Assembly (NCBI GenBank): GCA_947460345.1
Contig: CANHGM010000007.1
Coordinates: forward strand, 1-64,000
From: Bacteroidota bacterium
Lineage (GTDB): Bacteria > Bacteroidota > Bacteroidia > UKL13-3
DNA length: 64,000 nt
Reading direction: 5' to 3'
The position numbers and the translations under genes are program-made. Of this stretch, positions 1-8,701 are shown piece after piece (position 1 is the stretch's first letter; each line of letters starts with the position of its first letter). The notes beneath the pieces are model-generated. The model was not told where the DNA came from. It saw only the letters and a program-made list of their open reading frames with translations, and did not search any database.

Positions 1-618
1 AAAAATATTTATATATATATTACATTCTTGTTCATTCTATCTACCTCATGCGGCAAAACAGTATATAACAGCCGAGCTCAAGGACATATAATAGATGCCA
101 CCACAGGCCAACCCATAGCAGGAGCATGGGTAGAACTAACCCGAGAAAAGACAGCATTCTTAGGCAGAACCACTATAGAAACAGAAGCTAAAACACTAAC
201 CAAAGAAGATGGTAGTTTTGTTATAGATTACAGAAGAAGCAGGGGTTGGAATTATGTGGTATACTCAGGCAAACAAGATTACTTTTTTAGTCCATCTTCT
301 GAACAAGAAAGTTTAGATTTTATAGGAAACAAAAATTTACAAATAAAACTTTTCCCCAAAGCAGAGTTAGTTTTTGATATTAGAAATACGAAAGGAGGTA
401 GTGGGGTATCATTTAGAGTTGGGCACACAAGAAATAATCAAACCACAAGTTCGACAGGACAAGGAACATTTCAATTATTTCAAATTGAAGTTGAGGGTAA
501 TAAACAAATCGATGTTAGCTATCTAATAACACTCTTACCCAATGGAAAGAAGTTTGAAATAGATACTTCAATATATTGCCCTGCATTTGAAAGTACTACA
601 TTAAGGATAAATTACTAA
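1..618 (+). CDS. Lipoprotein with carboxypeptidase-regulatory-like domain (5' end outside window)
   Basis: The frame is open from base 1, so the start lies upstream of the window. Codons 1-13 encode a hydrophobic stretch (KNIYIYITFLFIL), followed by STSC at codons 14-17, which fits a Bacteroidota lipobox with Cys17 as the lipidated residue. The TTG at base 28 lies inside this signal peptide and is not a good start. After it comes a beta-rich segment (GHIIDATTGQPIAGAWVEL, then a Gly-Ser-Phe turn after KED) typical of the CarboxypepD_reg-like/transthyretin-like fold seen in surface lipoproteins. The rest resembles nothing I recognise. Only 23 bases separate it from the next gene, so the two are probably co-transcribed. 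The lipoprotein and domain calls are inferences from motifs; function unknown. Confidence 0.75.
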   Translation, partial: KNIYIYITFLFILSTSCGKTVYNSRAQGHIIDATTGQPIAGAWVELTREKTAFLGRTTIETEAKTLTKEDGSFVIDYRRSRGWNYVVYSGKQDYFFSPSSEQESLDFIGNKNLQIKLFPKAELVFDIRNTKGGSGVSFRVGHTRNNQTTSSTGQGTFQLFQIEVEGNKQIDVSYLITLLPNGKKFEIDTSIYCPAFESTTLRINY

Positions 619-641
619 AACAACTTAAACAAAACACACCT

Positions 642-1592
642 ATGAATTATATATTCCCCATTTTAGTATATATGGCAATGAGTCTGGCAGCCTCAGCCCA
701 AGTTCAACTGGGGTTTTACCCCAACCACACCCTGCATACCCATATCAAAAAACCCTTGTTGGTAGTGCAAGACCAAAACCAACCCTGTGTATTGCCGGCA
801 GCAGACCAAAACCATTGGAGGCTTCTAGGCTTCGACCTGTTGTATATATATACCCGCTCTAACCCTACTTGTTTGCCCACAGCTATGGCAACCCTCACAG
901 ATATTATCGCTACCATACAATCAACATACCTAGACTTTGCCACCCAAGAGTTGGTGATTTTAGAAATACATACCCATATAGCCTCCCAAACCATGGCCTA
1001 CAGGCAACAGCACCAATTACCCAAACTATGCAAAGCGGTGCTTAGCCTTCAAACTACTACCAACGCCCTTTCATCACCACCCCAACTATGGCCCACCATA
1101 TATACCCACACGGTGTATACCGCCCAAGAGTTGGCAGCCCAACTGGCATATATAGACCAGGCTATTCCTCCTTATATCACCCAACCCATCACCCACCCAC
1201 ACAGTTTTGCAGCCATAACAGATACCTATATAGCAGCCTCGGGTATATATACGTTTAATACCCAAGCCCATACCCTGGCCACAGGGGTTTATATTGTAGT
1301 AGACCACCAAGGCCAACTACATATAGGAGACAGCACCCAACCCGCCACCGTATATATAGGCAATAAGTCTGTGTGCACCATCAAGCCCAATGGCCTATTG
1401 GCTATAGCCCCACACAGCAAACTGGTGATACAAGCAGGCGGCAAATTATATATAGAAAAAGGAGCCATCATACACCTCGCTGATGCGTGTGCAGAAATAC
1501 AGATAGAAGCAGGAGCTGAAGTGTATATATACGATACCCGCACCACCACCGCCAACATCCAAAACCAAACCTTAGCCGCTCTTCAACAGTAA
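642..1592 (+). CDS. Secreted protein of unknown function with repetitive beta C-terminus
   Basis: 316 residues with a clear signal peptide (MNYIFPILVYMAMSLAASAQ, cleavage after Ala-Gln or just before). The middle is rich in Thr, His, Ala and Gln. The last 110 residues are short beta-strand repeats with Gly turns (LVIQAGGKLYIEKGA, then IQIEAGAEVYIYD), which look like a right-handed beta-helix or a T9SS-secreted stalk; no C-terminal sorting domain is visible. Base composition is unusual: C-ending codons (ccc, acc, cac) are frequent and G+C is well above that of most of the window, while Tyr-Ile pairs are nearly always written TAT ATA, giving many TATATA tracts. ATG start chosen because the signal peptide begins there. 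Long antisense frames inside it are shadows. Confidence 0.7.
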   Translation: MNYIFPILVYMAMSLAASAQVQLGFYPNHTLHTHIKKPLLVVQDQNQPCVLPAADQNHWRLLGFDLLYIYTRSNPTCLPTAMATLTDIIATIQSTYLDFATQELVILEIHTHIASQTMAYRQQHQLPKLCKAVLSLQTTTNALSSPPQLWPTIYTHTVYTAQELAAQLAYIDQAIPPYITQPITHPHSFAAITDTYIAASGIYTFNTQAHTLATGVYIVVDHQGQLHIGDSTQPATVYIGNKSVCTIKPNGLLAIAPHSKLVIQAGGKLYIEKGAIIHLADACAEIQIEAGAEVYIYDTRTTTANIQNQTLAALQQ

Positions 1593-1650
1593 TATTGTTA
1601 CTTGTATTTTATATAAAGCTAAGCACCTAAAAATATATATACCATTTACT

Positions 1651-1677
1651 AAAGACTTCCCCCAAGGAAGTCTTTTT
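1651..1677 (+). terminator. Rho-independent terminator after the 642-1592 gene
   Basis: A perfect 10-base stem (AAAGACTTCC at 1651-1660 with GGAAGTCTTT at 1666-1675), a 5-base loop CCCAA and a short T run form a plausible terminator 58 bases after the stop codon. Confidence 0.8.
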
Positions 1678-1902
1678 GTATGTTATAAGTATTGGGGTCT
1701 TTGGTCACGTGTTGTCTGCATATATAGAGGAGTCAATTTGTTTTTAGTGCTGCTCCCATGAAACAAATTACTCATAAGGGTTATTTATATATATAAAAAG
1801 GGGTTGGGGTGGAACAATATATACATACATTCATTCATTTGTATTTATACTTCCTTAACCTTCTAAATGACTAAAACCAATTATTAAAATAGCTTTGGAA
1901 TC
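1678..1902. other. Intergenic stretch with one imperfect hairpin, no gene seen
   Basis: Together with the terminator this makes a 310-base gap between convergent genes. It holds an imperfect inverted repeat: 1730-1743 (GAGT, bulged C, AATTTGTTT) pairs with 1761-1773 (AAACAAATTACTC) across a 17-base loop. There is no T run, so it is not an obvious terminator. TATATA tracts lie near 1720, 1785 and 1817. No open frame of interest, tRNA or promoter was recognised. Confidence 0.5.
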
Positions 1903-4011
1903 TTATTTCTTACTGCCACCTACAGTATAGTTAAAATCGGCTACCAGTTTCATGCCTATTTTCCATTTTTCGTATACGGTTCTTACTTGGGTTTTGTCCG
2001 TCACTAAGCTTATGCTAAAGGCAGCTTTTTTTACTTTACTTAGCTTGTCTATACGCTCTCTGTTCATTACCTCTATCACGGTGCTGCGGGTATTTTGGCA
2101 GTCTACCGGGTTGCTGCTGTTATACAACCCACTCTTTACCCAATTGTTACTTGTAAACAGTTGGTCTATTTCTTGGTTGTTGGCATCCAATAGCTTCACT
2201 GTTACAAAGGCATCAAAAGGGTAGCCATTGTCTATCAAAAGCTTAATCAATCCTTCGTTTATGCGTTTTTGAGCGTCAAGGGTGCCTATGCTAAAGTCTA
2301 CGGTATCAGCCAATGTCAGCAGGTCAAAACCAAAACTCAAGGGAGCCTCTACATCCAATATGGCTTTTATTCTACTTTGCTTATAAAAAAAATCTTTGTA
2401 TTGGCCTACGTTTCCTCCCGGGTTTAGGTCTAGTTGCAAACTATAATCAAGGGCATTGGGCATCATTTCTATCAGTTCTAACAGGTTCGAGTTGCTCTCG
2501 TTTAGTTCAAAACTACTGCTGCGGGGCAGGTATGGATTGTCTGTAGCCCTAGCTATGGTAAATTTTTTGTTAGCCACAGGGCCAGCTAAGTTTATTTTGT
2601 TGTTGGTATTAGAGGCGGCTAAGGTATTGATAGACACTTGTGCATTTACGCCTATGCCGTTTTCTATAGTAAAACCTAGTTTTAGTTTGTCTAGTTTAAA
2701 ATGCCCATAGGTAATCTTTTTAAACACATTGGTTAGCACATTGGTTGGCCCATAGGTATAACTACTTCTACCAAAATACCCTTGTGCCCATGCCGGGGCA
2801 AAATCTTTAAATGTAAAGTAAAAACGCACACTGTCTTGGTCTGTAATGGTAGAAGGTATGCCCGTTGAATCTACAGAAGCGGCAATGGTAAACTGTATGG
2901 TATTATAACCATTGGGTTTGCTACCCCTCAAGTCTAGTCTATACCCTGCAAGGTCTATATCTATATCTGTAGGGGCATAACTGCCTGCTGTTTGGCTCTT
3001 TTTTATATAGCAATTGGCACTAAAGGGTTTACCGTTTTTGCTAAGCTTAGGCGAAGAAATCAATCCATTAAAATTTTCAGTAATGGCATTTTCGGTGTGT
3101 ATATGTATGGTGCCTTTGTCTAGGTCTACATATTGCAACTGTGCCTCGCTTTCAAGTAACTTAAGCTCATAGTTAAAGTTAAGCAATTGCTTATTAGTAA
3201 ATATGGCTGTAAACTGCTTTACTTTCACATCTCTGATGGTAATGTCAAACACACTGGTTTGAGAAGTATCAATCATCACAGAAGCACCACCACTGCCTGG
3301 CGAAGAAATATTAAGGATAGTGCCTATCATATGGCTTTCTATTTTCAACCCTGCAAGGGGTAGGGTGTGCACCACATTTCCACCATTTTTAGGCAGCAAA
3401 GCAAATGAATCTTTCACTATCAAACTGTTGTCGCTTTGGTTGGTGATGCTAAACACAAAATGGGTGATATCTATCGGGAAATTATTGGTCAGCTTTATGT
3501 CCATATATCCTTCTGTAATCACGCCTCCTTGAATATAGGCAGCATCAAACACGTTGGTAGCATCTATGTTTTGGGTATTGGTAGAGGAGGTATTCATAGA
3601 AGGTACCGAGAGCAAACCGCCGTTATTGGCAATGATGGTTGCCCCTGTAATACCACTGCTTTCACATATTTGTCCTAACGACACCGACTTGCTCAGCGAA
3701 GCACTGCTCAACTTTAAGTCGCCTAAAGAGATGGCTTGTTTGATGGTGGTATCAGGCACTTGGGCAAGGCCAGCCAAGCTGGTATCGAGAAGGGTTTGTT
3801 GGTAAGAGATACTCAAAGCTCCGGTGTTTGAAACTTTAAGCAAGGTATCAGGAATAAATTTAGAGATATTAAGCTCTGTTTTAGCCAATGGCACCAATAG
3901 GTCGGTATTCCATTGTGCCGTAGTTTTTTCTTTTCTGCAAGCGGGTTGCGTAAGCAAAAGCAAGGCAAAAAACATTACACTTAAAGGTCTATATAAGCTA
4001 TGTTTATTCAA
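1903..4011 (-). CDS. Large lipoprotein of unknown function
   Basis: 702 residues. The N-terminus (MNKHSLYRPLSVMFF, then ALLLLTQPAC) is a lipoprotein signal peptide with lipidation expected at the Cys of QPAC, followed by RKEK. The start is TTG at 4011-4009, directly after an in-frame TAG; the only nearby ATG would cut off the basic residues, so TTG is preferred. The mature part is soluble, Ser/Thr/Asn-rich and predicted mostly beta, with no motif I recognise. It is probably a cell-surface or periplasmic lipoprotein. It lies 135 bases downstream of comB on the same strand. G+C is higher than the window average, as in the neighbouring 642-1592 gene. Confidence 0.7.
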   Translation of the reverse strand: MNKHSLYRPLSVMFFALLLLTQPACRKEKTTAQWNTDLLVPLAKTELNISKFIPDTLLKVSNTGALSISYQQTLLDTSLAGLAQVPDTTIKQAISLGDLKLSSASLSKSVSLGQICESSGITGATIIANNGGLLSVPSMNTSSTNTQNIDATNVFDAAYIQGGVITEGYMDIKLTNNFPIDITHFVFSITNQSDNSLIVKDSFALLPKNGGNVVHTLPLAGLKIESHMIGTILNISSPGSGGASVMIDTSQTSVFDITIRDVKVKQFTAIFTNKQLLNFNYELKLLESEAQLQYVDLDKGTIHIHTENAITENFNGLISSPKLSKNGKPFSANCYIKKSQTAGSYAPTDIDIDLAGYRLDLRGSKPNGYNTIQFTIAASVDSTGIPSTITDQDSVRFYFTFKDFAPAWAQGYFGRSSYTYGPTNVLTNVFKKITYGHFKLDKLKLGFTIENGIGVNAQVSINTLAASNTNNKINLAGPVANKKFTIARATDNPYLPRSSSFELNESNSNLLELIEMMPNALDYSLQLDLNPGGNVGQYKDFFYKQSRIKAILDVEAPLSFGFDLLTLADTVDFSIGTLDAQKRINEGLIKLLIDNGYPFDAFVTVKLLDANNQEIDQLFTSNNWVKSGLYNSSNPVDCQNTRSTVIEVMNRERIDKLSKVKKAAFSISLVTDKTQVRTVYEKWKIGMKLVADFNYTVGGSKK

Positions 4012-4146
4012 CTATATGCAAAGCAAGGCATTAAATAACGAAATTGCAAATGAATTCTGAAATCAAGACCAGCTATATATAATGAATGCGATTGATTAAG
4101 GAAGCTAAGTTGAGCTTGAATATATTTAGAAAAGAAGCAGATTTAC

Positions 4147-4887
4147 TTATATATTATTCCCTGTTTCGGCATCTATTTTTATCATTCCGTTGGCCACTTC
4201 AGGCACAAATGGATAGATACTTTGTTGCAAACAAAACTGTATATCTCTGTCTATACCCAAGCGTTCAAAACGTTGAGCATGCGAAGCATTTTTCATAAAA
4301 GCTTCTAAATTACTTTGGGCTGTATTCCAAAGAGCAATAGCTGCAATGGTCGAGTCATCATTAAGATCAAAAACATGCGACACTTGACTGGCCAGTGCAC
4401 CAGCAAACAAAGCATCTTCTAAGTTAAAACGGTCTTTCCAGCCTGAACATATGGCTACAACAGGTTTGTTTTCGGTAATAATTTTATCAGCCACAGCTTG
4501 TAAGTTTAAGAACGAGCCAATATACATTTTTTCAGCTTTGCTGCTTAGATGTATGGCTTTAGTACCGTTGGTAGTGGTCATCACCAGCGATTGGCCATTA
4601 AGGTCATCGATCATAAAATCAAAAGGACTGTTACCAAAATCAAATCCATCTACTTTTTGGCCATCGCGTTCGGCAGCGGCTTTCAAGCCAGACTTGCGGT
4701 GAATAATGGCATCTTCCACATGACTCACAGGTATTATATTTCTAACACCATATTCAAAAGCCACACACATGCTGCTAGTGGCCCTTAGTATGTCAATAAT
4801 AATGGCTGTTTTTCCTTTGAGGTCGTATAAAGGAATAAGTGCTGGGGTGAGTATTACTTCAAAACTCGGTTTGCTCAAATCTTCCAT
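4147..4887 (-). CDS. comB: 2-phosphosulfolactate phosphatase (ComB family)
   Basis: 246 residues, full length for the ComB family, which removes phosphate from (2R)-2-phospho-3-sulfolactate (Mg-dependent, cytoplasmic; EC 3.1.3.71). Family motifs seen in order: DILRATSSM near residue 33, GNSPFDF, a TTTNGTKAI segment, and CSGWKDRFNLEDALFAGAL in the second half. Coenzyme M genes are absent nearby, and this bacterium is unlikely to make coenzyme M. In Bacteroidota the product sulfolactate could feed cysteate and sulfonolipid formation, but that is inference. A TAATTTTG promoter element lies 14 bases upstream of the ATG. The C-terminal end is 135 bases from the downstream lipoprotein gene. Confidence 0.85.
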   Translation of the reverse strand: MEDLSKPSFEVILTPALIPLYDLKGKTAIIIDILRATSSMCVAFEYGVRNIIPVSHVEDAIIHRKSGLKAAAERDGQKVDGFDFGNSPFDFMIDDLNGQSLVMTTTNGTKAIHLSSKAEKMYIGSFLNLQAVADKIITENKPVVAICSGWKDRFNLEDALFAGALASQVSHVFDLNDDSTIAAIALWNTAQSNLEAFMKNASHAQRFERLGIDRDIQFCLQQSIYPFVPEVANGMIKIDAETGNNI

Positions 4888-4900
4888 GGTCTATCAGTTG

Positions 4901-4908
4901 CAAAATTA
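4901..4908 (-). promoter_or_regulatory. -7 promoter element (TAATTTTG) of comB
   Basis: Reads TAATTTTG on the minus strand and matches the Bacteroidota TAnnTTTG element, ending 14 bases before the comB ATG. Confidence 0.6.
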
Positions 4909-4971
4909 CCCCTAAAAACACTAAACTCTGTAGGTATTTATACACAAGTGATTTTGGATAAGCAATTGTTT

Positions 4972-4979
4972 TATATTTG
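4972..4979 (+). promoter_or_regulatory. -7 promoter element (TATATTTG) of the 5014 lipoprotein gene
   Basis: TATATTTG, with a TTTTGG at 4952-4957 as possible upstream box (spacing shorter than usual). The ATG at 5014 follows 34 bases later. Confidence 0.55.
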
Positions 4980-5013
4980 ACAGGTGAAAACAAACGACTT
5001 AAACAAAATCTAT

Positions 5014-5712
5014 ATGAAACATTTGTTGATTTCGTTTTGTTTGTGTTCTTGTGTGTTATGGTTTTCATGTGAAGAATCAAACCAACAACCACCCAATTCA
5101 ACCCATACAAGTACTTATACTTCAGACTCCATTATTTATCATGTATTTTACACAATTGATACAATTACTTGCAACTCTTTTGTTAGCTCATATAGTGTAG
5201 GTATTTTAAAAATAAACAATCAAATAATTGACACGGTAGATTTAGTAAATCCTCCAATCATACTTGGAGAAAACAAGTGTATATATGTAAAAATTAAAGC
5301 AGAAGAATTGCCAGATTCTATTATAAACAACACCTCAGAATTGTTCGGGCATCCTGCCAGTATGAATATTTATGACAACGGAAAAATATCAGAAATAAAG
5401 CCTAATGGATTTGATGCTTATTTTTCTTCTTGGGTGGTTTCTAAGCAGCAACTATATTACACCACCTTTGCAAATAAAGGCAATGATATATATAAATATT
5501 TAAGAAAGTACAATTTATATAATCAGTCGCTAGTTAAAATGCTTGAATATGAAAATGGTGTTTATGGAACAGATGTGAGATGCCCAGATGGGTATATATA
5601 TATACATGGAGATAGTGTAGAAATCAAAAACCAATGGGTAGGACAGAAAGGAACGTCAATAGTTATAGACACCAATTTGAATAAAATAATTGGACGTTAT
5701 ACCTATAAATAA
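5014..5712 (+). CDS. Lipoprotein of unknown function
   Basis: 232 residues from the ATG at 5014. An in-frame GTG at 4984 would add ten residues before the signal peptide and is less likely. The N-terminus (MKHLLISFCLCSCVLWFSC) is a lipoprotein signal with lipidation expected at the Cys before EES. The mature protein opens with a Thr/Ser/Pro linker and continues as a beta-rich domain with several short YIY stretches. No family recognised. It stands alone between divergent comB and a convergent P-loop kinase gene, with its own TATATTTG promoter element. Confidence 0.7.
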   Translation: MKHLLISFCLCSCVLWFSCEESNQQPPNSTHTSTYTSDSIIYHVFYTIDTITCNSFVSSYSVGILKINNQIIDTVDLVNPPIILGENKCIYVKIKAEELPDSIINNTSELFGHPASMNIYDNGKISEIKPNGFDAYFSSWVVSKQQLYYTTFANKGNDIYKYLRKYNLYNQSLVKMLEYENGVYGTDVRCPDGYIYIHGDSVEIKNQWVGQKGTSIVIDTNLNKIIGRYTYK

Positions 5713-5806
5713 AGGCTAAATGCTGTTGTAAAATACTTTTGTGAAGGGAATCTTTCATCGCTATATACCTGATCACAACTTATACTTTAAGCCCAAAAAT
5801 TTCAAG

Positions 5807-6214
5807 TTACATCAGCACCACCTTATACTTAGCTGCCATTTTAGCTAATTGTTCAGTTGATACTTGGTGGGCATTGGTTCCGCCATGTCTGTTTTCTACC
5901 GTAAGCACAAATAATATATATCCATGTTCTTGGGCTAATTTCATATAAGGTTTTAGCTCTTCTTCTATGGTAAAGGTATTGTCTACAAATATTTTGCTTA
6001 CTCCCGCTTGCATAGCTGATTGAGTTTTTTGCTCACATTGTTGGTAAGCCAAATAGTTTTGCTTATAGTCGAATATATATTCTCCTGTTTCTGGGTTGGT
6101 AAAGTAGTCGTCAATGGCAAATACCGGGTAATTCCCATTCTCTGACAATGTTTGGGCCAAGGTGGTTTTGCCACTTCCGGGCAATCCCCTCAACAAGTAT
6201 ATATATTTTTTCAT
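5807..6214 (-). CDS. Small P-loop kinase-like ATPase (AAA_33 / N4BP2L type)
   Basis: 135 residues from the ATG at 6214 (a TTG one codon upstream is less likely). Begins MKKYIYLLRG, then the Walker A LPGSGKTTLAQ, and a DDYF segment near residue 37, a layout seen in zeta-toxin-like and polynucleotide-kinase-like P-loop proteins (AAA_33, often called NEDD4-binding-protein-2-like). The substrate is unknown: a small molecule or nucleic-acid end is possible. The product is short but complete. A TATTTTTG promoter element lies 20 bases upstream. No antitoxin-like partner is present beside it, so it is not called a toxin. Confidence 0.75.
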   Translation of the reverse strand: MKKYIYLLRGLPGSGKTTLAQTLSENGNYPVFAIDDYFTNPETGEYIFDYKQNYLAYQQCEQKTQSAMQAGVSKIFVDNTFTIEEELKPYMKLAQEHGYILFVLTVENRHGGTNAHQVSTEQLAKMAAKYKVVLM

Positions 6215-6233
6215 CAATCGACTATAATGGTCA

Positions 6234-6241
6234 CAAAAATA
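6234..6241 (-). promoter_or_regulatory. -7 promoter element (TATTTTTG) of the P-loop kinase gene
   Basis: TATTTTTG on the minus strand, 20 bases upstream of the ATG at 6214. Confidence 0.55.
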
Positions 6242-6380
6242 AGTATAGGATCTGTATTCTTATAGAGCTAATGTTTCAGCTTTTATAATTTAAAAGGAGA
6301 ATTTAGTTTGTTTATTCCATCTTTTTTTGCTGCTGATTTATCTGGTATAAACTAATATTGCATACTCATTTTCTAAAGCT

Positions 6381-7610
6381 TTGATATATATATATAATTT
6401 CTCTATTCGTATATATTGGTTAGTTATTGCAATTGCTGCTGCATTCAATAGCAAAGCAAAGCTGTGGCTACAAGGCAGAAAAAAATGGGAAACAACCTAT
6501 GCTGATTTGTTTAAGCATATGGGTCAACATAGCGTTTGGTTTCATTGTGCCAGTTTAGGAGAGTTTGAACAAGCAAAGCCTTTGATAGAACTTATAAAAA
6601 ACCACAAGCCCAGCACAAATATTATAATCTCTTTTTCATCACCATCAGGCTACGAAAACCGCAAACATGAGCCTCTAGCTTCTGCCGTTATATATTTACC
6701 CATTGATACCGCAAATAATGCCAGGAATCTTATTAATTTAATAAATCCTTCACAAGTATTTTTTGTTAAATATGAGTTTTGGTACCATTATATATATACA
6801 CTATTTCAACAAAAAGTACCTATATATTTACTCTCAGGTAATTTTAGAAAAGAACAATTGTTTTTTAAATGGTATGGAGGGTTTTATAGACGTATACTCA
6901 CTTTCTTTTCTCATATATATTTACAAAATAGTTCATCAGCTTCTCTATTAGAAAGCATCTCAATTACTCGATATTCAGTTCAAGGCGATACCAGATTTGA
7001 TAGGTGTTGGATTCAAACTACATCACCCAAACACTATCCCATTATTGAATCTTTTATCCAAAGACAATTTTGCCTAATAGCAGGCAGCACATGGCCAGCT
7101 GAAGAAAAACTTTTACTCGATCTTCATAAATTATACCCTCAAATAAAAATAATAATTGCCCCACACGAGATAAGCAGAAGCAGCGAAATAGCATCTACAT
7201 TTTCATCGGCTATACTATATAGTAATTGTGAAAAAGCAACGGGATTAACAAGCACATCAAATATATTAATTATAGATAAGATTGGTATGTTGGCACAATT
7301 ATACCAATATGCCTCAGTGGCTTTGGTTGGTGGTGGGTTTAGTGGTCAACTACATAACATACTAGAAGCTGCAGCATGGGGTAAGCCTGTGATATATGGA
7401 CCCAACACATATAAGTTTCCTGAAGGAGATGCTTTAGTACATAAAGGTGGAGGTTTTAAAGTAAGTAGCTGTGAAGATTTGGTAGAAATTATAGAAAGAC
7501 TATATAACAATAAAGACCAATTGTTACACGCAGGAAACAACGCTAAAGAGTTTATAATAAGGGGTGTTGGGGCAACCGAAAGAGTATATAAAGATGTGTT
7601 TACAAACTAG
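6381..7610 (+). CDS. waaA: 3-deoxy-D-manno-octulosonic acid (Kdo) transferase
   Basis: 409 residues, close to the family norm. The enzyme moves Kdo from CMP-Kdo to the lipid A precursor at the inner face of the cytoplasmic membrane, the first step of LPS core assembly. Seen: an N-terminal membrane-anchoring helix ([14 protein letters not shown], residues 9-22), the [15 protein letters not shown] segment with the expected catalytic Glu61, and a GT-B C-terminal half with [21 protein letters not shown]. The start is TTG at 6381. No ATG occurs before residue 47, which is too late because it would remove the helix; the frame is closed by TAA at 6348. The stop overlaps the end of the convergent B12-binding gene by 4 bases. 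Confidence 0.92.
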   Translation: MIYIYNFSIRIYWLVIAIAAAFNSKAKLWLQGRKKWETTYADLFKHMGQHSVWFHCASLGEFEQAKPLIELIKNHKPSTNIIISFSSPSGYENRKHEPLASAVIYLPIDTANNARNLINLINPSQVFFVKYEFWYHYIYTLFQQKVPIYLLSGNFRKEQLFFKWYGGFYRRILTFFSHIYLQNSSSASLLESISITRYSVQGDTRFDRCWIQTTSPKHYPIIESFIQRQFCLIAGSTWPAEEKLLLDLHKLYPQIKIIIAPHEISRSSEIASTFSSAILYSNCEKATGLTSTSNILIIDKIGMLAQLYQYASVALVGGGFSGQLHNILEAAAWGKPVIYGPNTYKFPEGDALVHKGGGFKVSSCEDLVEIIERLYNNKDQLLHAGNNAKEFIIRGVGATERVYKDVFTN

Positions 7611-8011
7611 CCTTTTTTAGCGGCCACCCAATTTTTTATATATTGTGCAATTTCTGTTGTAGGAGTGCCAGGAGGAAACAAATTACCTACACCCATATTT
7701 TTTAACTCAACCATATCTTCATCGGGTATGATGCCCCCGCCTGTAAGTAAAATATCGTCTATTCCTTCAGCTTTCATCAAAGTAATCAGTTTAGGAAAAA
7801 CTGTATTGTGAGCACCTGATAAAATGCTTACCCCAATTACATCTACATCTTCTTGCATGGCTGCTTTTACAACCATTTCAGGCGTTTGTCTTAAGCCTGT
7901 ATATATAACCTCCATGCCGGCATCACGTAAGGCTGTAGCAATTACTTTAGCACCTCTATCATGTCCGTCTAGTCCAACTTTAGCTACCAATACTCTTATA
8001 GGTCTTTGCAT
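7607..8011 (-). CDS. Stand-alone cobalamin-binding subunit (methylmalonyl-CoA mutase C-terminal type)
   Basis: 134 residues that make only the B12-binding Rossmann domain of acyl-CoA mutases. Seen: [14 protein letters not shown] with the DxHxxG base-off/His-on motif (His is the lower cobalt ligand), SILSGAHN, and [10 protein letters not shown] near the C-terminus. It would need a separate large (catalytic) subunit, as in two-subunit methylmalonyl- or isobutyryl-type mutases; none is in the window. It is the last gene of the minus-strand run ileS - TraR/DksA - lspA - this gene, starting 12 bases after lspA. Partner and exact substrate cannot be read from the sequence. Confidence 0.88.
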   Translation of the reverse strand: MQRPIRVLVAKVGLDGHDRGAKVIATALRDAGMEVIYTGLRQTPEMVVKAAMQEDVDVIGVSILSGAHNTVFPKLITLMKAEGIDDILLTGGGIIPDEDMVELKNMGVGNLFPPGTPTTEIAQYIKNWVAAKKG

Positions 8012-8023
8012 GTATATATATAA

Positions 8024-8680
8024 TTATTCAGTGATAGGTTTATCTTCTATAGTAACTGAAGGGTCTTGTGTGTCATTTAAATCATTTTTGTCTTCAGAAC
8101 TATCTTCTAAAAACTCTGGCAACAATTCTTCTACAACCACTTCTTTTTGAAAGAACTTGTTTTGAAATATAATCATAGCGATTACCCCTGTAGAGATAGC
8201 ACCATCAGCTATATTAAACACAGGACTAAAGAATATAAAGCTATCTGTTTTGATGATAGGAAAATAAAGCATATCTATTACTCGCCCTTCAAACCAGCTG
8301 CCTGTATATTCATTTAAGTCAGGATACCAAATGGCATTAAAAACGCTGTCTATGATATTACCCAATGCCCCGGCAATGATGAGTGAAACACATACTATAA
8401 AGCCATTATGTTCTCCTTTTTTTATAATTTTAATAAGATAATATATACCAAAAATAACGAGTAAAATTCTAAAAACTGTAAGTAATATTTTACCTGTTTG
8501 TCCTCCAAACTCTAAACCAAAAGCCATCCCATTGTTTTCAACAAAATGTAAATAAAACCAACTGCCAGCCATGGTTATTTCTTCACCTAAAACCATGTTA
8601 TGCTTAATCCAATACTTTAACCATTGGTCTAACAACAATACATACAACACTATGGCTACAGGCCAAATATATTTTTTCAT
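8024..8680 (-). CDS. lspA: Lipoprotein signal peptidase (signal peptidase II)
   Basis: 218 residues; an inner-membrane aspartic protease that removes signal peptides from prolipoproteins. Seen: four membrane segments, FVENNGMAFG, GALGNIIDS with the first catalytic Asp, and FNIADGAIS with the second. Between the two Asp motifs is the longer loop with EGRVIDMLYFPI common in Bacteroidota LspA. The last 40 residues are an acidic cytoplasmic tail (EDSSEDKNDLNDTQD), longer than in typical LspA. The many Ser-Cys lipoproteins in this window are its expected substrates. It starts 21 bases after the TraR/DksA-type gene, in the same operon. Confidence 0.93.
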   Translation of the reverse strand: MKKYIWPVAIVLYVLLLDQWLKYWIKHNMVLGEEITMAGSWFYLHFVENNGMAFGLEFGGQTGKILLTVFRILLVIFGIYYLIKIIKKGEHNGFIVCVSLIIAGALGNIIDSVFNAIWYPDLNEYTGSWFEGRVIDMLYFPIIKTDSFIFFSPVFNIADGAISTGVIAMIIFQNKFFQKEVVVEELLPEFLEDSSEDKNDLNDTQDPSVTIEDKPITE

Positions 8681-8701
8681 ATATTTTTAATCAGTATAAA
8701 A

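Noticed and set aside
716..1558. Antisense open frames within the 642-1592 gene
   Set aside because: They follow from the skewed codon use of the real gene; no start signals or domains.
5807..6214. Zeta-type toxin of a toxin-antitoxin pair
   Set aside because: The Walker A fits, but there is no antitoxin gene beside it and the family includes many housekeeping kinases.
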